This document shows, piece after piece, positions 32,075 to 40,558 of a stretch of DNA of 64,000 nucleotides. The stretch is from positions 186,001 through 250,000 of the forward strand of contig CAVYNG010000002.1 in NCBI GenBank assembly GCA_963769905.1. Direction: 5' to 3'. Position 1 is the stretch's first letter, and each line of letters starts with the position of its first letter. The DNA comes from Bog-756 sp963769905. GTDB lineage: Bacteria > Actinomycetota > Acidimicrobiia > Acidimicrobiales > RAAP-2. The notes under the pieces were generated by a model. The model had not been told where the DNA came from and did no database searches. It saw only the letters and a program-made list of their open reading frames with translations. Both the position numbers and the translations under genes were made by a program.

Positions 32075-33580
32075 ATGAAGACGCCGGACCCTCACGCTCG
32101 TTCCGCGGCGGCGGAAGCCACCCTCGACCTCTCCGCACGTCTCACCCCGCCTCCCGACATCACCACGCTCGGGCGGCTGCGCCACGCGGGATGGACCTCG
32201 ATCCCCGTCGCGGAAGAGATCAGGCGAAACGCCGCGGCACGGATCGCGGCAGCCGAGCCCCTGGTCGGCGGGGTCCTCGGTTTCGACGAGAGCGTCCTGC
32301 CGCAGCTCGAGAACGCCCTCCTCGCCCGGCACGACGTGATCCTCCTCGGCGAGCGCGGGCAGGCCAAGACCCGGATCATCCGCTCGTTGGTCGGACTCCT
32401 CGACGAGTGGCTGCCGATCGTGGCGCACTCCGAGATCAACGACGACCCGTTCCACCCGGTCTCGCGTTTCGCCAAGGACCTCCTCGCCGAGGCGGGTGAC
32501 GATCTGCCCGTGTCATGGGTCCATCGCAGCGAGCGATACGGGGAGAAGCTGGCGACTCCCGACACCTCCATCGCGGATCTCATCGGCGAGGTGGACCCGA
32601 TCCGGGTGGCCGAAGGGCGCTACCTCTCCGACGAGCTCACCATCCACTACGGCCTCGTGCCGCGCGTCAACCGCGGCATCTTCGCGGTCAACGAGCTCCC
32701 CGACCTCGCCGAGCGCATCCAGGTGGGTCTCTTGAACGTCCTCGAGGAGCGCGACGTGCAGATCCGCGGCCATCGAGTCCGGCTCCCGCTCGACATCGTG
32801 CTGGTCGCGACGGCCAACCCCGAGGACTACACCAACCGCGGCCGCATCATCACCCCGCTGAAGGACCGCTTCGGCGCGCAGGTCCGTACCCACTACCCGC
32901 CGGACGCGGTCACCGAGCTCCGGATCGCGGAGCTCGAGGCGGACCTGCCCGGCCGGAACGGCGACGGCTCCGCCGAGGCATCGGTGACCGCGAGGGTCGA
33001 GGTGCCCGACTTCATGGCCGAGATCGTCGCCGAACTCAGCCAGCTGGCCCGAGAGAGCCCCCATCTCAACCAGCGGTCGGGCGTCTCGGTGCGCCTGACC
33101 ATTGCCAATTACGAGACCCTGGTCGCCAACGCGACCCGTCGGGCGCTCCGCAACGACGAGGCGGAGGCCGTGCCGCGGATCTCCGACCTCCAGGCGCTCG
33201 TCTCGTCCACCCAGGGCAAGGTCGAGATCGAATCGCTCGAGGAAGGGCGCGAGGACATCATCCTCGCCCAAATGGTGAACGCGGCGGTCCTGCTGGTCTT
33301 CCGTCGCCGAGTGGTGCTCGCCGACCCGCAGGCGGTCGTGGGCTCGTTCACCACCGAGACCGTCGTCCATGCCGGCGACGACCTTCCGGCTTCGGCCTAC
33401 GCAGAGACGCTCGCGGAGCTGCCCGCCCTGTCCGCACCGGTGCTGGCGCTGACCGGCGGGTCGGAGGACCCGGGGGTGGTGGCCAGCGCGGTCGAGTTCG
33501 TACTCGAGGGCCTCCATCTGACCAAGCGCCTCAACAAGGAGGCCGCCGGTTCGCGCGCGCTCTATCGAGGCCGCGGATGA
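32075..33580 (+). CDS. magnesium-chelatase-like AAA+ ATPase (MoxR/ChlI type)
   Basis: The 501-aa AAA+ protein has a variant Walker A GERGQAKT (residues about 92-99), FAVNELPDLAERIQVGLLNV around Walker B (cited in parts), a long insertion and VLVATANPEDYTNRG (sensor 1) followed by PLKDRFGAQ. It is coupled by ATGA to a VWA-domain gene. Such pairs form chaperone-like machines that insert metals or remodel complexes. A matching pair (Rv0958-Rv0959) sits next to purNH in M. tuberculosis as I recall. There are no other chlorophyll or cobalt-chelatase genes here, so a pigment role is unlikely. Confidence 0.88.
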   Translation: MKTPDPHARSAAAEATLDLSARLTPPPDITTLGRLRHAGWTSIPVAEEIRRNAAARIAAAEPLVGGVLGFDESVLPQLENALLARHDVILLGERGQAKTRIIRSLVGLLDEWLPIVAHSEINDDPFHPVSRFAKDLLAEAGDDLPVSWVHRSERYGEKLATPDTSIADLIGEVDPIRVAEGRYLSDELTIHYGLVPRVNRGIFAVNELPDLAERIQVGLLNVLEERDVQIRGHRVRLPLDIVLVATANPEDYTNRGRIITPLKDRFGAQVRTHYPPDAVTELRIAELEADLPGRNGDGSAEASVTARVEVPDFMAEIVAELSQLARESPHLNQRSGVSVRLTIANYETLVANATRRALRNDEAEAVPRISDLQALVSSTQGKVEIESLEEGREDIILAQMVNAAVLLVFRRRVVLADPQAVVGSFTTETVVHAGDDLPASAYAETLAELPALSAPVLALTGGSEDPGVVASAVEFVLEGLHLTKRLNKEAAGSRALYRGRG

Positions 33581-35610
33581 CCTGGCGGTTCGACTACCGC
33601 CGCTGGGACGGGACCCAGGAGTCCCTCGTCGACGACGCCGACGCGGTCCTCTCGCAGCTGACCGACGACCTGCTCGCGAACGGTGACCTCCACGAGGCAC
33701 TGCAGCGGATGCTCAACCGCGGCTGGCAGACGCCTGACGGCGAGCAGGTGGAGGGTCTTCGCGACCTCCTCGAGCGCCTCCGTCTCGAACGCGAAGAGGT
33801 CCGTGACAGCGGCGACCTGGGCGGCGCTTTCCACGAGATCGCCGAGGAGCTCGCCGAGGTGGTGGCGACCGAACGCGAGGGGATCGACGCGCTCGAGGCC
33901 GATGCGGCGGAGTCGGGCGACCAGCGGCGCGAGGAGGTGACCCGCGAGGTGGCCGACGAGCGGCGCATGCAGCTCGACCTGCTGCCGAGCGACCTAGCCG
34001 GCATGGTCCGCAGCCTCCAGCAGTACGAGTTCGTGTCCTCCGAGGCTCGCCAGCACTTCGAGGAGCTGCTCGAGCGCCTGCGCGAGGAGGTCACTCGCTC
34101 CTACTTCGACCAGATGTCCGAAGCCCTCGCCAACCCCGACGCCGCCCAGCTCGAAAGGATGCGCGAGGCCTTCGATGCGCTCAATCGGATGCTCGAGCAG
34201 CGCGAGGCAGGCGAGCCTCTCGACCCGTCGTTCGAGTCGTTCATGGATCGCTTCGGCGACATGTTCCCGGGCGACCCCCAGAGCCTCGACGAGCTACTCG
34301 AGCAGTTGGCCGCGCGGATGGCGGCGGCACAGGCGATGTGGAACTCGATGTCGCCCGAGCAGCGCTCGCAGCTGCGCGGCCTCGCCGATTCGCTCCTCGA
34401 AGACCTCGACCTCCGCTGGCAGATCGACCGGCTGGCCGGCAACCTCCAGCGCGCCTTCCCGGACGCGGGCTGGCAGCAGCGCTACCGGTTCACCGGCGAC
34501 GAGCCGATGGGGTTCGGGGACGCCACCGACGCCGCGGCGACCCTCCGCGACCTCGACGAGCTCGAGGCATTCCTGCGCTCGGCCAACTCGCCGGCCGCGC
34601 TGTCCGAGGTCGACCTCGACAAGGTCAGGCGGCACCTCGGGGAGGACGCGGCGCGCTCGCTCGACCGTCTGGCGAACCTCGCCAAGCAGCTCTCCGACGC
34701 GGGTCTGATCGACCAGAGCGAGGGCCGCTTCGAGCTGACCCCGAAGGGGATCCGGCGAATCGGGCACCAGGCTCTCTCCGATCTGTTCTCCCAACTCACC
34801 AAGGACCGGGTCGGCACCCATGCCACGACCTGGAAGGGGTCGGGCCACGACCGCGAGGAGACCACCAAGCCCTACGAGTTCGGCGACCCCTTCAACCTCG
34901 ACCTCTCGCGGACCGTCCACAACGCGGTCCGGCGGTCGGGGAGCGGCGTGCCTGTCCGGCTCTCCCCCCACGACTTCGAGGTGATCGAGACCGAGGCACT
35001 GACCCGGTCGGCCACGGTCCTGCTCCTCGACCTGTCGCTCTCGATGCCCATGCGCGACAACTTCGTGCCGGCGAAGAAGATGGCTCTCGCCCTCCACACC
35101 CTCATCGCGTCGCGCTTCCCGCGCGACTTCCTCGGCTTGGTCGGGTTCTCCGAGGTCGCGCGCGAGATCGCGCCCGAGGACCTTCCGACGGTCAGCTGGG
35201 ACTACGTCTACGGGACCAACCTGCAGCACGGCCTGATGCTGGCGCGCAAGATGCTTGCCCACCAACAGGGGACCAAGCAGATCATCCTCGTCACCGACGG
35301 CGAACCGACCGCCCACATCGTCCCGTACCAGGGCAGCGTCGGTTACGACGTGTTCTTCAACTACCCGCCGGTGCCCGAGACCCTGGAAGTCACCCTCGCC
35401 GAGGTGATGCGGTGCACGAAGGCGGGGATCACCATCAACACCTTCCTCCTCGACCCCGATCGCGGGCTGCAGGGGTTCGTCGAGCAACTCACCCGCATCA
35501 ACCACGGCAGGACCTTCGCGACCTCCCCCGACGAGCTCGGCGACTACGTGCTCGTCGACTTCCTTCGCCACAAACGGGTGCGCCGCGCACGCGGCTACCT
35601 GACCGGCTGA
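33577..35610 (+). CDS. VWA-domain protein, partner of the AAA ATPase
   Basis: The 677-aa protein has a long helical, Glu/Arg-rich N-terminal half (residues about 60-320) with coiled-coil character, then a von Willebrand A domain. The metal-ion-dependent adhesion motif is DLSLSMPM near residue 485, with the threonine and aspartate positions in GTNLQHGL and ILVTDGEPTAH. It ends ARGYLTG. ATG 33577 overlaps the AAA stop as ATGA. The architecture matches the ChlD/CoxE-like partners of MoxR AAA proteins. The target complex is unknown. Confidence 0.88.
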   Translation: MTWRFDYRRWDGTQESLVDDADAVLSQLTDDLLANGDLHEALQRMLNRGWQTPDGEQVEGLRDLLERLRLEREEVRDSGDLGGAFHEIAEELAEVVATEREGIDALEADAAESGDQRREEVTREVADERRMQLDLLPSDLAGMVRSLQQYEFVSSEARQHFEELLERLREEVTRSYFDQMSEALANPDAAQLERMREAFDALNRMLEQREAGEPLDPSFESFMDRFGDMFPGDPQSLDELLEQLAARMAAAQAMWNSMSPEQRSQLRGLADSLLEDLDLRWQIDRLAGNLQRAFPDAGWQQRYRFTGDEPMGFGDATDAAATLRDLDELEAFLRSANSPAALSEVDLDKVRRHLGEDAARSLDRLANLAKQLSDAGLIDQSEGRFELTPKGIRRIGHQALSDLFSQLTKDRVGTHATTWKGSGHDREETTKPYEFGDPFNLDLSRTVHNAVRRSGSGVPVRLSPHDFEVIETEALTRSATVLLLDLSLSMPMRDNFVPAKKMALALHTLIASRFPRDFLGLVGFSEVAREIAPEDLPTVSWDYVYGTNLQHGLMLARKMLAHQQGTKQIILVTDGEPTAHIVPYQGSVGYDVFFNYPPVPETLEVTLAEVMRCTKAGITINTFLLDPDRGLQGFVEQLTRINHGRTFATSPDELGDYVLVDFLRHKRVRRARGYLTG

Positions 35611-35615
35611 AGCCA

Positions 35616-35642
35616 CCGGGGCCGAGACCGACCGAGCCCCGG
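35616..35642 (+). terminator. hairpin after the AAA-VWA operon
   Basis: CCGGGGC (35616-35622) and GCCCCGG (35636-35642) form a 7-bp GC stem around a 13-nt loop, starting 6 nt after the VWA stop. There is no T-run, as is common in high-GC actinobacteria. Confidence 0.4.
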
Positions 35643-35802
35643 CTCTCGGTGGAGGGTCCGGTGCTTGCGCATTCGTTCACAAGCACAACATTTCTTCTTG
35701 CGTTTGCCGCCAGGATCGTGAAGGATGACATATCTGTAGTTACATCCGTGCGATGCGGACTCACCGAGGCCGCGTGCGATCAGTGGGAGGGAGGCCCGTC
35801 AG

Positions 35803-36084
35803 ATGGACCTGATGTCGCTGATGTACGGACCCCAAGAGCGAACCTGGCAGACCAGGGCGAACTGCATGGGGGTGGACCCCGACCTGTTCTTCCCCGAGCG
35901 GGGAGCGTCCACCCGTGAGGCAAAGGAGGTCTGCCGGGGATGCGTCGTCCGCGAGGACTGCCTCGAGTACGCCCTGGCCAACGGTGAGAAGTTCGGGATC
36001 TGGGGAGGACTCTCCGAACGCGAGCGACGCCGTCTGCGCCGCCAGCGGGCGCTTCAGCGGAGGGCTTCCGCCAGCGCGTCCTGA
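35803..36084 (+). CDS. WhiB-family iron-sulfur regulator, WhiB2/WhmD-like
   Basis: The 93-aa protein has the four cluster-binding cysteines C21, C44, C47 and C53 (ANCMG, KEVCRGC, EDCLEYAL), the GIWGGLSERERR turn and a basic C-terminal tail. The segment STREAKEVCRGC and FGIWGGLSERERRRL match WhiB2/WhmD, which controls septation in other actinobacteria; this sub-family call is by memory. GGGAGGGAGG lies upstream of ATG 35803. The 192-bp leader is unusually AT-rich for the window (around 35670-35750) and may be a regulated promoter. No cognate site was identified. Confidence 0.9.
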   Translation: MDLMSLMYGPQERTWQTRANCMGVDPDLFFPERGASTREAKEVCRGCVVREDCLEYALANGEKFGIWGGLSERERRRLRRQRALQRRASASAS

Positions 36085-36090
36085 CCGGCG

Positions 36091-36113
36091 GCGCCCGCTC
36101 AGCTCGCGGGCGC
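36091..36113. terminator. bidirectional hairpin between whiB and the formiminotransferase-like gene
   Basis: GCGCCCGC (36091-36098), loop TCAGCTC and GCGGGCGC (36106-36113) make a perfect 8-bp stem. The loop holds the antisense stop codon of the convergent gene. It could end both transcripts. Confidence 0.5.
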
Positions 36114-36995
36114 GCCCGAGCCCGGTCGGAGCCTCGAGGTGGCGAGGCGGTACTCGATCGTGGACTCCTCGCTGAGGTCGAGTTCGGCCCAGCGCCGGGG
36201 TGGCACCGCCTCGAGGACGGCGGTCGGCACCAGCCCGACCAACTCGGCCCGGACCACGGTGGAGCCCATCGACTCGGCGGCCATGGCGACCTCGTCGTAG
36301 ACGTGCTCGACGGAGACGCTCCCCGGATCGACGAGGTTGCAGCTCACCTGGGCCCCTTCCTCGATGGCGAAGGCGAGGGCGCGCAGCGTCGGACCACGGA
36401 GGGCTGCCGCGATCGACCGTGCCACCTCGACGACCTCGGGGTTTCCCTTGTCGGACCCGGCGAGCCAGACGTTGTAGGCGACGAGGACCCCTCGCGCCCC
36501 GACCGCGGCGGCACCGGCTGACGGGTGCGGCCGGGATGGTCCGGTGTCCGGAGCGAGGGTCGAGAACGCCCGGCGCCGGACGTCGGGCAGAGAGCGTTCC
36601 GGGCCGTAGAGGAAGCAGGGGAGCTCGAGTTGCCGAGCGGCCCACCGAGCGAAGCGGTTCCTCGCACCGAGCACGTCCTCCCATCCCGCTCCATCGGGGA
36701 GCGCGTCGGCGAGGGTGACGAAGGGGACGACATCGGCAGCGCCGAAGCGCGGGTGGACGCCGACGTGGGTGCGGAGGTCGATCCGCTCGACCGCGGCCGC
36801 GACCACCGCGCCGGCCGCCGATTCGACGGTGTCGAGGGGTCCGCCGAGGGTGAGGACCGAGCGATGGTGTGCCGCGTCGGTGTGGACGTCGAGCACGCTT
36901 TCGCCCCCGGCCGCTCGGACTGCGCCCACGACCGCGAGGTCACGACCCTCGGAGATGTTGACGACGCACTCGGCGAGCTGCTCGGAGGCCGTCAC
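36099..36995 (-). CDS. glutamate formiminotransferase-like protein
   Basis: The 298-aa protein resembles the transferase half of formiminotransferase-cyclodeaminase: ECVVNISEGRDLAVV, VLDVHTDAAHHRSVLTLGG, and the catalytic-histidine motif VGVHPRFGAADVVPF. A later segment reads VLVAYNVWLAGSDKGNPEV. The expected reaction moves a formimino or formyl group between glutamate and tetrahydrofolate in histidine breakdown. No other hut genes are in the window, so a stand-alone folate role is possible. GTG 36995 opens directly before the conserved N-terminus. It lies between two whiB genes. Confidence 0.82.
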   Translation of the reverse strand: MTASEQLAECVVNISEGRDLAVVGAVRAAGGESVLDVHTDAAHHRSVLTLGGPLDTVESAAGAVVAAAVERIDLRTHVGVHPRFGAADVVPFVTLADALPDGAGWEDVLGARNRFARWAARQLELPCFLYGPERSLPDVRRRAFSTLAPDTGPSRPHPSAGAAAVGARGVLVAYNVWLAGSDKGNPEVVEVARSIAAALRGPTLRALAFAIEEGAQVSCNLVDPGSVSVEHVYDEVAMAAESMGSTVVRAELVGLVPTAVLEAVPPRRWAELDLSEESTIEYRLATSRLRPGSGAPAS

Positions 36996-37029
36996 CCCGA
37001 CGGCCTCCCGGTGCTCTGGGCGTTGCGGC

Positions 37030-37317
37030 TCAGACCGGGACGACCTGGCCGACCCGGCGCCGGCGGAGCATGCGGCGGCGCTCACGCTCGGACTTTCCGC
37101 CCCACACGCCGTGGTCGACCCGCTCCTCGAGTGCGTACTGCAGGCACTCGGCGGCGACCGGGCACTCCGCGCAGATCTTCTGGGCCGCCTGGACGCCGAC
37201 TCCGTCGCTCGGGAAGAAGATCGAGGGAGAGAGCTCCCTGCACTTCCCACCGCTCATCCAGTCCGCATCCATGGCTGCCTCCATCGATCTCGAGGATGCT
37301 GGGCGGGTTCCGGCCAT
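37030..37317 (-). CDS. WhiB-family iron-sulfur regulator
   Basis: This second WhiB protein has 95 aa with C26, C49, C52 and C58 (GGKCREL, QKICAEC, AECLQYAL), then DHGVWGGKSERERRR and a basic tail. It differs from the neighbouring whiB in the loop before the second cysteine (GVGVQAAQKIC), so they are not recent duplicates. Internal ATG codons (residues 12, 16 and 21) are alternative starts. The 186-bp gap to the divergent 37504 gene has an AT-rich core (37395-37445) that probably holds promoters for both. No sub-family is claimed. Confidence 0.88.
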   Translation of the reverse strand: MAGTRPASSRSMEAAMDADWMSGGKCRELSPSIFFPSDGVGVQAAQKICAECPVAAECLQYALEERVDHGVWGGKSERERRRMLRRRRVGQVVPV

Positions 37318-37503
37318 TTGGTACCGGCTCTCGCGCCACCGACATCCTGTGCATGGTTAGTGTCGCATCTCGAGGTGGAGTGCAGGGACTTTTGCCCGAT
37401 TCTTCAGGGAAACCTCACGATATTCTTATTCAGCACCTGGACCTTCTTATGAAGGCCTCGGGGGTAGGATCGGCAGTCACGCCCCGAGGAGGACCTGCCC
37501 GCC

Positions 37504-37845
37504 ATGACCCCGGTTCCCGACGACAACCTGTTGCCCGAGGAAGAGGGCGAACCCCAGCCACCGGTCGCCCACGTGCGCATCGTCTACCTCGGCCCGGTCG
37601 CGCCGCACTGGGAGGTCCGCTCCGACTTCGGGGACCCCGCTCTCGTCGAGGAATTCCGCCGGCGGAGCATGGCCCGGCTGGTGCTCCTTCCCCCACACGA
37701 TCCCCAGTACCGGCGGAACCGCGAACGCGTCGTGCGGGACGCGGAGCGGGAGAACATCCTGCTCGAGTGGGATCTCGGGATCCCCGAGGAGGAGGCCCCG
37801 GCAGCCGTCGAGGAGGGAGCCGGCGGAGTGAGCCCGGCCGAGTGA
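37504..37845 (+). CDS. small acidic hypothetical protein
   Basis: The 113-aa protein is acidic at both ends, with a central segment HVRIVYLGPVAPHWEVRSDFG and a basic helix RRNRERVVRDAEREN. I do not recognise the family. No membrane segment, signal peptide or cysteine is present. The GGAGGACCTGCCCGCC upstream contains GGAGG about 9 nt before ATG 37504. The codon pattern looks coding (third-position GC rich), and the divergent whiB shares its upstream region. It is convergent with the zincin-like gene. Confidence 0.6.
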   Translation: MTPVPDDNLLPEEEGEPQPPVAHVRIVYLGPVAPHWEVRSDFGDPALVEEFRRRSMARLVLLPPHDPQYRRNRERVVRDAERENILLEWDLGIPEEEAPAAVEEGAGGVSPAE

Positions 37846-37857
37846 GCGTGCGGGCGC

Positions 37858-39120
37858 CTATCCCGCCGCCGGATCAGGATCGTCGAGCTCGGGGAGGCTG
37901 ATCCGCTCGAGCCAGAGGCCGGGTGCGTCGACCTCCGAGGGCGTCGGGAGGCGTCCCGGCGACGTCCAGAGCTTGGCCAGCCCGTCCTCCCCGGCTCGCT
38001 CGATCACCCCCTCGACGAAGGAGCGGCCGCGGTCGACCTGCTCCTGGTCGAGGTCGAGACCGAACAACGCTCCGGCGGCCTCCTCGCCCTTGCCTCGCTC
38101 GATGCGCCGGCGGTACCAGGCCTCGGCGAGTTGGCGATGCGCACCCACCAGTTGCTCGCCGACCCGGTCGGCGATGTGGTCGGCGTACGCGTCGATGACG
38201 ACCGCGAGTGCGGTCAGCTGGTCGGAGGACCGACGCGACTCGGGGGTCAACAACTCGCCGAGCAGCGCCTCGGGATCGCCGAACATCCCCTCGAGGGATT
38301 CGAGGTCCATACCGGCGGGGCTCTCGAGACCGTCGGGGCGGGAGAGTCCGCCGAGACGGTCGGCAAGGCTCTGTTGCGCCGCCGCCGACGACTCGGCGAG
38401 CGAGGTCAGCAGCTCCTCCAGGTGGGTGCGCACGGCCGGCCTGGTCAGCACCGTGTTCGAGGCGAGCTCCCGCGCGCACACCCAGAGGAGGGCCTCCTCC
38501 TCCGGCAGGCTCCAGTCCGCGGCGAAGGTCTCGATGTTGGCGGTGACGAGCAGCAGCTCGTCCGAGAGCGCCCAGGGGATCGCGACCGGGTACTGACCGA
38601 GCGTCCGCTGAGCCAGGTGGCCGACGACCGACCCCACCTGCAGCCCGAAGAACATCGGACCGATGGCGGCGGCCCACTGTCCGATGAGCCCTGCCATCCC
38701 GCCCATCGGGTCCTCGTCCGCGGGAACGGGAGGAGCGACCTCGCCCCGCTCGCCCGCGGCGCTCGCGGCAGGGGGCGCCATCGCGGCGAGGAGCGGGCGC
38801 CACGATTCGAGGGCCCGTGCGGTCCAGTCCCCCCTGCCGACCGGCACGCAGGTCAACCGCCTGCCGTCGGGCGAGACCGGCATGCCGGTGGCCTCGACCA
38901 CGTTCAGCTCTGCCACTCGCGAGAGCTGCTCGACCCGGATCCGCTGGACGGGATCGACGTTCGGCTCCGCCTCGCCACCGGTCGCGACGTTGAGCGCGAA
39001 GGAGCGGGTCGTTTCCCACTGGTCGGGCGAGTTGGTCCCGAGCATCTTCATCAGGTCGCCGAGCAGGGACTCGAAGGGGTTCCCTCCGTCGCCGGGTTGC
39101 GGAGGCGTCACGAAGGTCAT
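37858..39120 (-). CDS. zincin-like (DUF2342/F420-associated hydrolase paralogue) protein without HEXXH
   Basis: The 420-aa protein resembles the actinobacterial family of putative zinc hydrolases paralogous to the F420-biosynthesis-associated one: GLIGQWAAAIGPMFFGLQVG, VVGHLAQRTLGQYPVAIPW (both cited in part) and the helix where a HEXXH motif would be expected. Here that helix reads LLWVCARELASNTVL (residues about 210-224): the glutamate is retained, but neither histidine is. It is probably not an active metallopeptidase, or the family works differently. The C-terminal part is rich in acidic helices. In M. tuberculosis related genes (Rv3195 region, recalled) lie near PDZ-Lon and UPF0182 genes, as here. 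Confidence 0.7.
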   Translation of the reverse strand: MTFVTPPQPGDGGNPFESLLGDLMKMLGTNSPDQWETTRSFALNVATGGEAEPNVDPVQRIRVEQLSRVAELNVVEATGMPVSPDGRRLTCVPVGRGDWTARALESWRPLLAAMAPPAASAAGERGEVAPPVPADEDPMGGMAGLIGQWAAAIGPMFFGLQVGSVVGHLAQRTLGQYPVAIPWALSDELLLVTANIETFAADWSLPEEEALLWVCARELASNTVLTRPAVRTHLEELLTSLAESSAAAQQSLADRLGGLSRPDGLESPAGMDLESLEGMFGDPEALLGELLTPESRRSSDQLTALAVVIDAYADHIADRVGEQLVGAHRQLAEAWYRRRIERGKGEEAAGALFGLDLDQEQVDRGRSFVEGVIERAGEDGLAKLWTSPGRLPTPSEVDAPGLWLERISLPELDDPDPAAG

Positions 39121-39121
39121 G

Positions 39122-40435
39122 CTACGGCGAGGTGCCATCCCCCTGTGCATCGGTGCCGTCGCCGAGGACCACGGTCGTGTCCTCGACCGCGCCGCCGCGC
39201 TCGAAGGTGACGTCGAGCGCGGTTCCGGGCGGATCCGCATACAGCCACGCCCGTAGTTCGGCCATCGAGTGGACCTGGTTGCCGTCGAGCGCGACCACCA
39301 GGTCCCCTGGCTGGAGGCCGCCCTCCCAGGCCGGAGAGCCGGTCTCGACGCCCGCGACCTCCGCGCCCTGCACGGCCGAGGACGGGGACACGGTCGTCGC
39401 GGCGAGCGTGGACGTCGTGGTCGTCGCATCGGCGCCGTCGCCCTCGATGCCGAACCACCCGTGGTCGACGCTTCCTGTCGCGACCAGTTGGCGGACCACG
39501 CCGAGCACGATCGCCGCGGGCAGGAACACCGACGTCGTGACCGACCTCGACGTGCTGACCTGTTCGAGGAGACCCGCGACGTGGCCCGTCGCGTCGAGCA
39601 GTGGTGAGCCGAGGTCGTGGTCGGTCAAAGGTGTTGCGACCGCAGTCGGTGCGAAGTCGGCTCCCAGTGTGCCGGCGTCGACCGGACGGCCCGACGAGAG
39701 GACCGTGCCCGCGTAGAGGTGGGGAGAGGGCGTGCCGCCCTGTCGGCGGGCGGGTGCCATCGCGAGGGCGATCGTGACCTCTCCCGGCGCGGGGTCGGTG
39801 TCGGCGAAGGTGGCGGCCGGCAGATCGTCACCGATCCGCACGACGGCGAGGCCGGAGGTCTCGTCCACGCCGACCATCCCGGCGACCTGGTGGGACCCGC
39901 CGGGCTCGACCACGGTGATCGCATCGGCACCGGCGAGTGGGTTCGCCGCGGTGACGACAACCCCTCCGGACTCGGCGACCAGCCCGGTGGCGACGACCGT
40001 CCCGGAGTGCTTTGCGACGAGGATGGCCACGGTCGACGGTCGCACCTCGGCGACCACTGCGGCGATCTGCTTCGAGTTCTCGAGACGAGCGGCCCCCGGT
40101 TCGGTGGTCGGCGCCCGGGTGAGCGACGCGATGTCGTGCGAGCCGGAGTCGGACTCGTTGGTGTCGGTCGTGACGATGATCAGCCCGACCGCGACCAGCG
40201 CGACGATGAGCGCGAGCGTCGTCCCGCCGACGATCCAGGGGCTGTGGCGCGCGCGATGCGCGGCCAGCGAGACGTCGTGACTGCTCGAGCGTGAGCCGAC
40301 TGACCGGGTCGCCGCCTCCGAGGGATGGCGCCAGAGACGATCGTCGGGTGAGATCCAGCCGCGGATGTGCTCCGCGTCGTCGGGGCCCTCGTCGTCCGGA
40401 TCTCCCCACGGCCCTCCTGGGGCGGCACCGTCCAC
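39122..40435 (-). CDS. membrane-anchored HtrA/PDZ-like protein lacking the catalytic triad
   Basis: The 437-aa protein has a charged cytoplasmic N-terminus, one membrane helix (residues about 68-88), a trypsin-like beta domain and a C-terminal PDZ domain (residues about 345-437, GSPAWEGGLQPGDLVVALDG). The serine-protease positions are degenerate. The His site is VVTAANPL (160-167), the Asp site TSGLAVVRI, and the Ser motif GNSGGPL is HDLGSPLL (273-280). It therefore looks like a pseudo-protease that could sense or scaffold envelope proteins. The stop and the next start are 1 bp apart with the zincin-like gene, giving a two-gene unit. Confidence 0.78.
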   Translation of the reverse strand: MDGAAPGGPWGDPDDEGPDDAEHIRGWISPDDRLWRHPSEAATRSVGSRSSSHDVSLAAHRARHSPWIVGGTTLALIVALVAVGLIIVTTDTNESDSGSHDIASLTRAPTTEPGAARLENSKQIAAVVAEVRPSTVAILVAKHSGTVVATGLVAESGGVVVTAANPLAGADAITVVEPGGSHQVAGMVGVDETSGLAVVRIGDDLPAATFADTDPAPGEVTIALAMAPARRQGGTPSPHLYAGTVLSSGRPVDAGTLGADFAPTAVATPLTDHDLGSPLLDATGHVAGLLEQVSTSRSVTTSVFLPAAIVLGVVRQLVATGSVDHGWFGIEGDGADATTTTSTLAATTVSPSSAVQGAEVAGVETGSPAWEGGLQPGDLVVALDGNQVHSMAELRAWLYADPPGTALDVTFERGGAVEDTTVVLGDGTDAQGDGTSP

Positions 40436-40546
40436 GGCGAGAGGTTACCGACGGCTGGCTCGTGGTGGACGTCGCGCCCGAGCACGCGGGCACGCGACGC
40501 GCACCGGTCACGACGTCGCCCACCGCCACCGCAGGTGCACCGGCCC

Positions 40547-40552
40547 TACGAT
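40547..40552 (+). promoter_or_regulatory. -10-like element TACGAT
   Basis: TACGAT lies 6 nt before the GTG start of mreB at 40559, with no ribosome site between them. Confidence 0.4.
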
Positions 40553-40558
40553 GACGGG

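Noticed and set aside
37858..38600. Plus-strand ORF 37973-38596 as a gene
   Set aside because: Ser/Arg-rich shadow antisense to the zincin-like gene.
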